DNA of 64,000 nucleotides, from contig JACTVC010000005.1 of NCBI GenBank assembly GCA_018417955.1, positions 992,001 to 1,056,000 of the forward strand, written 5' to 3'. Position numbers and translations under genes: made by a program. Shown here piece by piece: positions 1-9,224 of this stretch (position 1 is its first letter; each line of letters opens with the position of its first letter). Source of the DNA: Laccaria trichodermophora (lineage: Eukaryota; Basidiomycota; Agaricomycetes; Agaricales; Hydnangiaceae). The notes below the pieces were generated by a model, which searched no databases, was not told the origin of the DNA, and worked only from the letters and a program-made list of their open reading frames with translations.

Positions 1-440
1 GTATTATATAAATTAGCTCAATACCCTTCAATCGACTCACGCACATCACCAGCAAACAAAAAAAGACAGACCATGTAGTACCAAGTGAAGTGGCGAAACA
101 AAAACACTCGGCAGGGGTCTTTATGTATGGCACTAAATATGGCCACGATAGTCGCGTAACTGAAGAGGGTTCAGCATAATTTAAAATCAAATGATGAATC
201 AGAAGGAATACCTGATCTGGTTGGGTGCTAAGTACGATATATGTACTAGTCCTGAGTGGGATATCCGGTAAATGAACACCCCAACAGACTCACAGACAAA
301 TTGAAAATTCAACAATTGATGTGAGGTTTGCGGATAAGGAATGAGATTCATCCAACGATTCAGTGCAAGAAATTTGTCGAAAAATTGGGAAGCTTGTGAT
401 GTGCCGACACGTGACAGGACACCTCTCCCCGTTCTGAGCA
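1..440 (-). promoter_or_regulatory. Promoter copy of a third cupredoxin unit (gene body off the left edge)
   Basis: This stretch resembles the regions upstream of the two cupredoxin genes at 2296 and 4138. It has a TATA-like TTTATATAA (minus strand, about 4-12), the CACTCGGCAGGG block near 107-118, a block near 120-140 matching 2495-2515 and 4350-4370, and ACACGTGACAGGACACCTCT near 408-427, which recurs at 4662-4681. In the two complete units the TATA element lies about 100 nt before the minus-strand ATG, so the missing gene should start roughly 90-100 nt left of position 1. No coding exon of it is in the window. Confidence 0.6.
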
Positions 441-1090
441 TGCGTGCCTACTTGATGCCTTTTCAGTAAAGAGGTTGGGCCCTGTATCAATACAAGTCGA
501 GGAATTGGTGACCAAATAACGGGAGTCCCTCTCGAGAACTCCAAAGCCATGGGTGGTGAGATGGAAAGAATCGTTTCAGAGAGCTATGTGCGGTCAATCC
601 TTTAACAAAGGAAAGATGCGCATAGAAAATGATCCTTGTCGACGATGTTAACAAACTGGGAGGCTCTGGTCTGAGTTTCCGTCCCCTATACGTCCAAACT
701 CGTCTCGAAGAGTGTGACCAGCCATCATTGGTACGAAGAGGGGCTGGGCCGAGAGTGGAAGAAAGAACAGAGCGGAGTGACAGAAGCTGGGGATCTGGTT
801 CAACACTTGATCATGAGAGTCATACTAAGTACACTCACTTGAGACCGTCACTTTCACGCTTATTAAGACATCGCTAACGTCTGAGTTCTTCGTAAACGAG
901 TTCTTAAAGGTGGTGACTGTGTGTTGAGGTTGATTAGGGTTACCAGCGCGTAAGGTTTGTTTATGATATCTCCTGTTTACTTGTTACAAGACGACTCAGG
1001 GCTGTAGGCGGTGGAACGGTAAAATGGCATTTTTTTCCGCCAATGCTACATTTATTCCATATAATCCTCCTTAAGAAATGGATACCCCAA
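441..1090. other. Intergenic, no gene seen
   Basis: Short ORFs here show no family signature or splice logic. The right part lies just downstream of the minus-strand cupredoxin stop at 1091 and probably contains its 3' UTR. Confidence 0.5.
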
Positions 1091-2296
1091 TTAAATATAC
1101 AACGTCAGACCAGCCAGAAGACCAACGATGGCCAGGATATTCGGGAAGCTGCCACCCATTCGAGGCGCACCATTTCCCTGCGCTGTGCTACTCGTGGCAG
1201 CAGCTGAGCCCGTATGGGTAGGTCCGTTGAGTGCGCCGCTCGAAAGACCTGTGGGGGCCTCAGCCCCAACAGAGGCTAATGCTGCCCCGGAAACTCCAGA
1301 GGGTGCTGCTTCAGAGAGAGAAGCGCTTGAAAGAGGACCGCTAGCAGGTTGTGCTCCAGAGGGAGGAGCGCCAGCGGGAGGAGCTCCGGGGGGAGGAGCG
1401 CCGGAGGGAGGAGCGCGAGAGGGAGGAGCGCCGAAGGGAGGAGTGTCGGAGGGTGCAGCTGAAGCGGGTGCAGCACCAGATGGAGGAGCACCAGATGGAG
1501 GAGCACCAGATGGAGGAGCACCAGCGGGAGGAACGCCGGAGGGATGAGTGCCAAAGGGAGGAGCGCCAAAGGGAGGAGCGCCGGAGGGAGGAGTGCCGGA
1601 GGGAGGAGTGCCAAAGGGAGGAGCGCCAGAGGGAGGAGCGCCGGACGGTTCAGCTCCAGCGGGTGCAGCTGAAGAGGGTGCACCACCAGAGGGCGCATTT
1701 GTGGAGGGCGCAACTCCGGAGGGTGCAGCTGAAGCGGGTGCAGCACCAGAGGGAGGAACGCCAGACGGTACAGACCCGGACGGTGGTGCTCCAGAAGGTG
1801 GTGCTCCAGAGGGTGGTGGGCCGGAGGGTGGTGGGCCAGGGGGTGGTGGGCCAGGGGGTGGTGCTCCGGAGGGTGGTGCTCCGGAGGGTGGTGCTCCGGA
1901 GGGTGGTGCTTCAGAGGGTGGTGCTGCTCGGGGTGCTGCTCGGAGTGTTCTTGTGGCCGTAGTTTTCGCAGCCGCCTGACAAACAAAATAAGCTTGCCTA
2001 TTTAGAGCAATCAATCGTCAAACATACGTGGTTCTTATGCATTTGGCTGGTAGAAAATGGCTGATGTCAGCTTGGCCAGCACAGAATACTATTGGATTCC
2101 TTACAAAACGAAGGCAAGAGTATCACCTGTCGCTGCCATGACTTTTGAAGGATCGAGCGCGACCTGAGGTGTTTGTTAATTTCAGAAACCAAGCTAACAT
2201 CGCACATACTATATTATTGGGACCGACTTTGACCTGGACGGCTGCCGCGGAGGCAGCAACCGGAATTATAGCAGCAAGGGCAAACGAGAGACGCAT
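1091..2296 (-). CDS. Cupredoxin-like GPI protein lacking copper-site exons, with expanded APPSG repeat tail
   Basis: Exons 2210..2296, 2105..2163, 2028..2046, 1091..1975 (minus) close in frame to 349 residues. The first three exons match the neighbouring cupredoxin gene (3269-4138) in length and phase: signal peptide (about residues 1-19), first beta strands, and a short exon ending in KNH, the first copper histidine. The next exon, however, is the homologue of that gene's last exon (AAAK...), so the two exons with TVTQS...C and the HCxxGM copper motif are absent. The reading frame is preserved. The rest is about 240 residues of Pro/Ser/Gly/Ala pentapeptide repeats, ending in a hydrophobic segment (AIVGLLAGLTLYI) typical of GPI-anchor signals. 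I infer a secreted, wall- or membrane-anchored protein unable to bind copper in the normal way. Alternatively the exons were lost in a duplicate that is becoming a pseudogene. Confidence 0.7.
1340..1950. repeat. 15-bp minisatellite coding for APPSG pentapeptides
   Basis: About 40 imperfect copies of a 15-bp unit (plus strand GGAGGAGCGCCGGAG or GGTGGTGCTCCGGAG). On the minus strand it codes for APPSG-type pentapeptides in the cupredoxin tail. The plus strand is G-rich, and 1808-1862 carries runs of three to five G compatible with G-quadruplexes. Long stop-free stretches exist in several frames as a by-product of the repeat. Confidence 0.9.
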
Positions 2297-2800
2297 GGTG
2301 GTAGGTGCAAAGAGCGAATTAGGGGATTTGACGTCTGGTCAAGCCTCCACTAGAAGGATAGAAACAATATTAGAACCTGTCCATAAGGGCGCGTTATATA
2401 AATCAGCTTCATAGCTTCAGTTGGAAAGCTCACCGGCAAACAAAAAAGACATAGTCGCTTGAAAGTTGAGGGTACACCTGGGTACACTCGGCAGGGTACT
2501 TCATGTATCGCACTAATCTAGGCACTGTGCGGCGATGCCCGCAGGAAGCGTATATCACAGTGCGATTCCCATCAGGACGCGATGTTTGTGTAACTGGAGA
2601 GGGTTCAGGATGAATTAAATACGGTGAGGACTGAAGGAAAACCTGATACTGGTGCTAAGAAGTAGACAAACTCCTTGACGGACGACTTGAAAGCTCAACG
2701 AATGTGAGGGTTTGGTGGGGCGTATTACTTGAGGATTGGCAAGCTCAGTTCAACTTCTGACTCTTGAGGCGAGGGAAATATTGTCGCGTACACGACAACC
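2297..2800 (-). promoter_or_regulatory. Upstream region of the cupredoxin gene at 2296 (second repeat unit)
   Basis: A TATA-like TTTATATAACGC (minus strand) lies near 2391-2402, about 100 nt before the ATG. Blocks GGCAAACAAAAAAGAC (2434-2449) and ACACTCGGCAGGGTACTTCATGTAT downstream are shared with 50-130 and 4285-4360. I infer it is a duplicated promoter of the neighbouring unit. Confidence 0.6.
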
Positions 2801-3268
2801 AAAGTGTTCGGTAGTTTCCGTTTCTAGTCCAATGGGTGCTCCCACGCATCGGCAGTGTCCTGCCCAGGAACTTGAACTGGGGTAATTCAAGGGAGTTCAA
2901 GGGTAATTACTTGGTAGTGACTACAATCTAAATGCAATTCGCGCAATTACTTGAATCGGGCTTTGGGGCTCTCGAGAGTCGATGAATTACCAATCTTCCC
3001 TGAAGTTTTTCCAGGTCGCGTAAATTGACAGTCTTTTTTAATTTTCCGAGAAGAGTGCAGAGGTGGGGTATGTGGATGTGATATATTGATGTGTGAGGGG
3101 AGAGAATCGCTGGACGGCGCAACATTTTCCATCGATGGGCAATTATTTACATTCGTCTCATGTCGCTTTTTATTTTGAGTGGCAGGCAAAGAAACGGTAG
3201 ATAATGTCATTTTTTCGCCCAGTGCTACATTATGCCGACAATCCCCTTCAATGGATACTCAAGTAACT
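2801..3268. other. Intergenic with a G-gamma 3'-end-like scrap
   Basis: No gene seen. Positions 3097-3131 match 5778-5812, the last codons and early 3' UTR of a G-gamma gene, at about 31 of 35 bases on the same strand. The stop codon position reads CGA instead of TGA. The rest of a G-gamma gene is not present here. Confidence 0.5.
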
Positions 3269-4138
3269 CTACCACATCAGGCCGGCGAGAAGACCAACGA
3301 CGGCAAAGGCAGTCGCAACGCTACTCTCTCTCCCGGGCACGCCGTTTCCAGGACCGCCATCGTGAGGTCCACCGGGGGGTGGCCCAGGTGGTGAGCCCGA
3401 AGGGTGTGCGTGAGGACCCCCAGAGGGTTTTGCAAGGTCTGCCTCTGTAGCTAAAGCTTTCGCAGCGGCCTGAAAATTGAGCTTGAGATAGTTATTAGGA
3501 GCCTTGCCAGTTGGACGTACCAGGAATGCTGCAGCGGTCTTGTCTGCCGTTGGGTTGACGGCAAACACCATACCCATATGGCAATGGCTACCAGACACCG
3601 TCAGAAACAAATCATTACAATGGGGACGACGGTTGATTCACTTCACCGGAGTATCATGAGCACAATAGAACCACAAGGGGGTGGAATCTTCCAACGTGAA
3701 GCTCCACGAAGGGAACTGGGTAGCATTCGGGGGGACAGCTTGAAACCCAGAGCTGATGCCCAATTTTGGTGTCATCATGCGTGTGCAAGGGTCGGCAAAC
3801 GTCGATTGCGTTACCGTCTGACGAGACGGGTATAAAAAAAGTTATTCAGAGCAACGAATTATTGAGCATACGTGGTTTTTACTCTGGCTGGTGGAAAATG
3901 GAGGTCAGCTTGGCCTAAATGTAATACGATTGAATTCCTTACAAAGTGAAGGAAACAGTATTGCCTGTCGCGGCCGTGACACTCGGAGGGTCAAACGTAA
4001 GCTAAAATGCATACCATGAGCTCCAAACCAACGCTTCAACAACGCACATACCGAATTATTGGCACCAACATTGACCTGGAAGGTTGCCGCAAAAGCAGCG
4101 GCCGGAATAAGGGCAGCAAGTGCAAACGAAGGACGCAT
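3269..4138 (-). CDS. Secreted cupredoxin (plastocyanin-like) with GPI-type C terminus
   Basis: Six exons (4052..4138, 3943..4001, 3872..3887, 3642..3817, 3521..3587, 3269..3469) join in phase to 201 residues. Signal peptide about 1-18 (hydrophobic, ending in AFA-AT). The blue-copper fold has His54 in KNH, TVTQSTFADPC at 55-65, Cys106 in FYC, and HCHMGM at 114-119, matching the fungal extracellular serine-rich cupredoxin family. A Pro/Gly/His-rich linker leads to a hydrophobic end (AFAVVGLLAGLMW), suggesting GPI anchoring at the cell surface. The last intron (3470..3520, 51 nt) is a multiple of three without a stop, so its retention would add 17 residues. It is a paralogue of the gene at 1091-2296 and divergent from the thioredoxin gene. 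Confidence 0.85.
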
Positions 4139-4684
4139 GGTGTTAGATGTAAGGAGCGAAGTACGGTGTTCGACGTCTAGTCAAACTTGCACTAAAAGGA
4201 AAGGGAGAATTAATTTGGAGCCTGTTCAGAGGTGAGTTCTATAAATCAGGTATCCCTCAATTGACTCACGCAGCCCACTGGCGAAAAAAAAAGGACAGAC
4301 TACTGAAGTGGCGAAAGGAAAACAGGGGGACGGCTAGGCCCGGCAGGGTACTTCATGTATAGCACCAAATCTAGCCGCGATGCACTGATGTGCGCAGGAA
4401 GCGTGTAATTTCCAATGTCCATAACGACGACGTTCGCGGCGCGCGTAACTGAAGAGACTCGGGATTCAGCGTTCATCAAATAGCTTGCCAAGACGGTAAA
4501 GGTGTATCCTGAATACCTGTGATGTTGGGTATTAAGTACTATAATAGTACTAATTTTGAGTAGGAAATAATCTCACCTCAACAGACAGGTATCTCAATTC
4601 GAGATCGGCTGCTTCAACTTCAAAATTCAAGGTCTTGAAGGTGCTTGTCAACTGCAGATTTGACACGTGACAGGACACCTCTCA
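4139..4684. promoter_or_regulatory. Divergent promoter between cupredoxin and thioredoxin
   Basis: This 546-bp space separates the cupredoxin ATG (4138, minus) from the thioredoxin ATG (4685, plus). A TATA-like TTTATAGAA (minus) lies near 4237-4245. Most blocks recur in the copies at 1-440 and 2297-2800. ACACGTGACAGGACACCTCT directly precedes the thioredoxin ATG and recurs near 408-427, showing that the duplicated unit included this edge. Confidence 0.55.
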
Positions 4685-5315
4685 ATGTCATCCACGACGC
4701 TCCGTTCGTTATGCCGCACATTTGTATCGGGTTCCCACCCCGTTCGAGCTTCGACATTCAGCCTGCGTACGTTCCGTTCGACGCCCCACCGAAATCTCGT
4801 CTACGCCAACGCCGACGTGGAGGTACGTACTCTTGCCAAAATTCACACTCGGAAGTGTGGTTGATCGTAATCAAGCTCTTGTGATATCGCACAGACGTTC
4901 AAGCGAGTAACAACTCCCAAAGACCGTATAGCTGTAGTTGACTTTTATGCTGAGCGAGTTTCAATCTTTATCTGTTAAAATGACCCAGACTGACGGTGCT
5001 TCTATTTAGTTGGTGTGGCCCATGTCGTCAACTAGGGCCTACTATCGAGAGGTTGACCTCGGAGCCTAACAAGTCTGGGTCGGGACTGCCATTTGACTTG
5101 GTTAAGGTTGACACTGAGAGCGAAAATGGTTTAGTTTTGGGTCAACAATATCAAGTTAGCCCTTCCTCTTTTTCCCGTTAACAACTTCAAAGACACCGCC
5201 GGTTTAGGTCACTGCCTTACCTACAGTCATTGCTTTCCGGGACGGGAAACCTATCGACAAGTTCATTGGAGCCTTTCGCGAGCCTGATGTCAAGGCCTTC
5301 TTAGAAAAACTTTGA
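4685..5315 (+). CDS. Mitochondrial-type thioredoxin
   Basis: Exons 4685..4822, 4895..4953, 5010..5154, 5208..5315 give 149 residues. The N terminus (about 1-40) is Arg/Ser-rich without acidic residues, as in mitochondrial presequences. The thioredoxin fold follows, with VVDFYA and the active site WCGPC at 67-71 and then the cis-Pro loop ALPT and DGKPIDKFIGA near the end. It is a disulfide reductase, probably in the mitochondrial matrix. The second intron must start GCGAGT at 4954: only this GC-AG boundary puts Trp67 in frame. A GTG 18 nt upstream is in frame, but the ATG at 4685 gives a better presequence. It is transcribed away from the cupredoxin gene. Confidence 0.88.
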
Positions 5316-5787
5316 CCACCCCACGTCGAGAGGCACATTTCAATATACGAAGTCTCTGAATAGAAGGGCATCCTTTTTGCCGGGTTGATATAATGCATAA
5401 AAAACATAAGAGAATACAGCTTGGTTGGATTGGTAAATGCCCCTAAAAATTCCAAACGCTTCTCTGTTTTCTTCCCAAACCACCAAACCAGAAAGGTTTC
5501 CCGGATAGAAAAAAATATGCAAAGATAAGAGAAAAAGAAGAGAACTGAAATAGGGATAACGAAGTTTGAAAAAAAAAAAAAAAAGAAGGCTCCAATAGTA
5601 ATAACAAGAGAAAGGACGAGTGTGGTGAAGTGATGATGATGGTACAGCATGCCAATGAAAGACCGTGGAATAGCGAGAGGAAGGCGCCTCTTGATGGGCG
5701 TTTACATCTGGGCTCGAGATGCGACAAGTGGGTTGTCGGAGAGAATGGAGGTAGGTGAGAGGAGGGGGAGACAAGAGGGGGAGAGCA
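5316..5787. other. Convergent 3' region of thioredoxin and G-gamma
   Basis: No gene. Holds the 3' flanks of the plus-strand thioredoxin and the minus-strand G-gamma gene, with a long A-run near 5568-5584 and pyrimidine-rich minus-strand sequence. ORFs here are low-complexity Phe/Ser shadows. Confidence 0.6.
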
Positions 5788-6155
5788 TCACTGAACGGTG
5801 CAACATTTTCCAGCCGTTTTCTGACCATATGGGTCCTCAGCGCGCCCAACTGGCCCCCACACTGACGGAACCTGATAGACACAAATCAGGCCATAAATCA
5901 CCTCCTGTAAATCGCCAGTTGGAATAAACGCACCAGATGATCTTTCGTTGTCTTGCAGTATCGTATCAGACTGTATGAGCAGTGTTAAATACCCCTCATC
6001 GGCATGTGAATGGGCGGTGCTGCCTACCTAGCGCTGGCTTCGCTCACGCGTACCCTCGGCCTAGCCAGATCCTCCCTTAACCGTTGATTGTGCTCTATTA
6101 AACGTCGGAGCTTCAGCTCGGACATTGATTGGCGACCACCTCCACGAGAGCTCAT
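5788..6155 (-). CDS. Heterotrimeric G-protein gamma subunit, copy A
   Basis: Exons 6028..6155, 5934..5970, 5788..5871 give 82 residues. The core reads [20 protein letters not shown], then [13 protein letters not shown] and VPSVWGPVG, the hallmark of fungal Ste18-type gamma subunits. It ends KCCTVQ: a CaaX box with a preceding Cys, so the tail may be both farnesylated and palmitoylated. It would pair with G-beta at the plasma membrane in pheromone or nutrient signalling. Exon lengths two and three (37 and 84 nt) and all splice phases match copy B just upstream, so the pair is a tandem duplication. Confidence 0.9.
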
Positions 6156-6810
6156 GATGACGAAAAGTGGGATTGAAGGGGTTCAGAGATGTTCCTCCTT
6201 GGAGATATTTTCAAAGGGGAAGGTTGGAGAGTACGAGAATTTGCTTCCGTTAAGAGGGAGTATTGGTCGTCTAAAGGCGGTTGCAGGTTGTGGACAACGC
6301 CCTGAGTGGAAAGCTGGTGAGCGCGGAGATTTTTGCGGGAGTTATGGTAAGGGACTGAGGTTGTTTAGGTCATGTGAACAATGTGGGCGGCCATTTCCGA
6401 TAAAGACATCCATCAGAAATGGAATCCAAGGATGGGCAGAACGGTGATTGGTAAGGATATCAGTACAAGGATTTCTACGTCTATCAACCCAACACTAAGT
6501 ATGGAAAAGGTATAAGCTATTAGTGTCCACCGGACGAATGAACAGTTCACGAGATAGATGAGCAAAATCGAAATCCAACAGCCGGGAATACGTTAATAAA
6601 ATAATTCAAAGCATGCCTCCTGGGTTGGCGAAGGTTAACGGGAGTATCACTTGAGTAAAAAGAGCGTGTGTGAGGTAATCGAGGTATCGTATGAGGTCTG
6701 GAGTCGACAGCTTGAAGGAACGGAAGTGCCAGCGGAATTAGACATAATGTCCGTCCAGTCAACCGCATCTCCAATGGTCGAATCCGTGTAAGAAGGCGTC
6801 CCAGAAGTGA
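6156..6810. other. Spacer between the two G-gamma genes
   Basis: Contains the promoter of copy A and the 3' flank of copy B. No further coding signal seen. Confidence 0.5.
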
Positions 6811-7240
6811 TCACATTATCACGCAATTGCAGCCTTGCGCTGGGGGCGCGTATGGGTCCTCGTTCTTTCCAACAGGACCCCACACCGACGGTACCTAAAG
6901 GGAATTCTCAGCATCAACAGGGGTCATCTGAATCACTTCAACCATGGGTGTGCCATGAGCTGCAACGTACAAGGTGATCTTTTGTTGTCTTGCAGTATCG
7001 AATGAGACTGAAATGAAAAAATACAATGAGATGGAACTGTAGCCTAGAAGGAAAGAGATACTCACCTTGTACTGGCCTCACTGACACGAACCCGAGGCCT
7101 TGCTAAATCTTCCCGCAAGCGCTGATTATGTTCCGTCAGCCTGCGAAGCTTCAGCTCTGACATGGATTGCTGTCATGCCGATCAGCAGAGGTTCGAACGA
7201 GAATGAACAGAAAGCCAACTTTGTGGGGGCGGGCGTTCAT
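6811..7240 (-). CDS. Heterotrimeric G-protein gamma subunit, copy B
   Basis: Exons 7220..7240, 7066..7169, 6971..7007, 6811..6894 give 81 residues starting MNARPHKQSMSELK. The first exon is only seven codons and its donor (GTTGGC) is weak. If unused, translation could start at the internal Met (7163), giving a protein nine residues shorter. The body is nearly identical in pattern to copy A ([48 protein letters not shown]). The tail CNCVIM is a CaaX box with a Met end (farnesylation) and a Cys two residues earlier. Copies A and B differ most at the N terminus and the lipid-modified tail. Confidence 0.9.
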
Positions 7241-7454
7241 GATGATGATGGGTAAGGAATGAAGAAAAAGAGATGAACGCCTGCCACGGTGTCGACGGCG
7301 ATAGAATGAGAGACAACCAGGGAAAGCAGAGTGAACAGGTCAACAACGAAGTCGACAAAGAAAAGAACGGAGCAATCAGGTTGAGCGAGTACAACACTTC
7401 CAGTGATGTCCAGTCATCAGCGGAGTTTCAACCCCCCAGTTCAATCATCCCATC

Positions 7455-8535
7455 ATGCCCCTCACCCGATCCACCCCTCAATTACAATCAAAACCTCGCG
7501 TCGCGCCCTGGTCTTCAAGACCAGGTCAGCTCAATTGAGCTACCCATTTAACGCGTGCTCACCTTTTTTCTAAGCTTTCAATCCCGAAAAACGATCAACA
7601 CCGCGTCATTCAGCTCACTTTGCAAGCAGCCCACTCAAGAGGCGACGGAGCCCCTTCGGAAGATCGAGGACGTCTCATAAATCAGACCATTACGATAATT
7701 CCGCTAGGAATGAAACCACTCTGGTCAACGAACGCCACGAAGACGCAGATGACCCCGACTTGGGCGAGCAAGAAACCTTTGATTCTGACGACAGTTTCTT
7801 CATATGGAATGAGGAGAAGACACTTTTTTCTGACCTGATGGGTGACAAGTGGGCTAGGATCGTTCAGTTTATGGCCTTGATTCAACATCTTTTCCAGTGA
7901 AAAGGAACCCGACGACGAAGAGCTTGCTGCCCTTGCTGAATCTTTACAAGTACCGTTCCAGGAAGAAGGCAAGATTTTGAAGAAAGAGATTGCAGACACG
8001 TTTGTTCCTGCTGTCAACCACGTCAAAGAGCTCTACAAGGTTCTCGAAGAGCGTGTCGATACTACTTTTGGTCAAGGCATCGTTCTGTTCAACAGAGCTT
8101 GCAAGCAAATTGAGGACGACGCCATTCGTGAACAACGCCAACTTGAAGACGCGTATCGAGGGAACCAAGTTTGTCTATATATGCTCTTTTTTACAGAAAC
8201 AATCTGAGCTAATGTCGACGCATAGAAACGTATAGAAGATCTGTTCAACCAATTGGAACAAGAATACGCTTATCGCGACCAACTCTGGGTCAACATCGAG
8301 AAGGTCATCGATGAAATTGGTAGCTTGGTGACTGCCTGTCTGCGTCTTTGAAACTTAGTACCCCTTCACTCGTTCTCCAGTGGATCCTGTTCTAGAGAAC
8401 CTCAAAGATACGCCAGCAAGAGTTGAGCGCACCATCGCTAAACTAGAGAAGAATGCCAAAACCCTGGAAAAAGGAGCGGCTGATCCAGGAGTCGCGGAAA
8501 AGGCGCTGAAGAATTTCCTGAACAGCTTGACATGA
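7455..8535 (+). CDS. Unassigned charged coiled-coil protein
   Basis: Exons 7455..7524, 7614..7848, 7898..8168, 8226..8319, 8381..8535 join in phase to 274 residues. I do not recognise the family. The N-terminal 50 residues are basic and Ser/Arg-rich (SPLKRRRSPFGRSR), like a nuclear localisation segment. Residues about 60-100 are acidic (ADDPDLGEQETFDSDD), and the remainder is long amphipathic helix (ELAALAESLQ, VKELYKVLEERVDTTFGQG, EDLFNQLEQEY, ERTIAKLEKNAKTLEKG). This pattern suggests a coiled-coil subunit of a nuclear complex, by inference only. The first donor is embedded in two adjacent near-perfect palindromes (7508-7526 and 7527-7544). Confidence 0.65.
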
Positions 8536-9224
8536 ATCTGTCCTCTCCGTTCTGCGTCTTGATCGTCGCCACTGCCGCTGTCTCCTGACACTTTTACGCC
8601 TGATTTAGTCTTTCCATCGCTGTTCGTTTTACTTACTGTGCTCATGCCTGGTGGTGTTCTGTGCTCGTGCTTCACACTTACAAACGGATTCTGTGTGCTT
8701 TTCGTCGCTCTGTGTCTCTGCTATGCTGGTCTCACCTTTCCGTATCAGAGTTTTACACTGCCTCGTCTAATGTTAGACCTCCTATGTGTAGGCGAATATT
8801 GCGCATGACGCTTCAATGTCTCCTAATAAAAATCCAAAACATTACACCAAGATCCATCTGGGATTCTTGGACTTTCACTCGTTCACTTCACACACCAGCT
8901 TCACAGTGCTACAAAAGCATGTGACGATGTCACCGTGTGTTATGTTTATCCTTTCGGGTCATGTGTGGAGCCAAGGTTGTTCAATTTTTTACAAACTTTA
9001 CATCGAAGAACCATTCGAGTTTCGTGCTAGGCGGCTTATATCTTTTACTGAGGACACTAGGAAAGTGTCCTCACGCTGACGTCAAGAAGTGCGTATTACT
9101 CCGAGTCATGATCGGCTATTCTGCCTCGGCAGTGCAATTTCCTTTTTCGATCTTTATCATGCTGCCTATTTCTACTGAACGGTTATGTTCAATTTCAGCC
9201 CCACCTCCTCGCTAAACTTCCCCA
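8536..9224. other. Intergenic, no gene seen
   Basis: 3' flank of the coiled-coil gene and 5' flank of the Gly/Ser-rich gene. Only short ORFs with no recognisable motif. Confidence 0.5.

Noticed and set aside
1128..1979. Long plus-strand ORFs rich in Gly/Glu/Arg over the cupredoxin repeat
   Set aside because: They are stop-free only because the 15-bp repeat lacks stop codons in several frames; the minus-strand frame has the splice sites, signal peptide and anchor.
5204..5882. Overlapping minus-strand ORFs rich in Phe and Ser
   Set aside because: Low-complexity readings of pyrimidine-rich 3' UTR sequence; they run through the true G-gamma stop region in other frames.
7505..7560. tRNA-like shape on the minus strand
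   Set aside because: The palindromes mimic D-arm and anticodon arm, but no T-arm consensus or acceptor stem pairs, and the segment overlaps an exon and donor.
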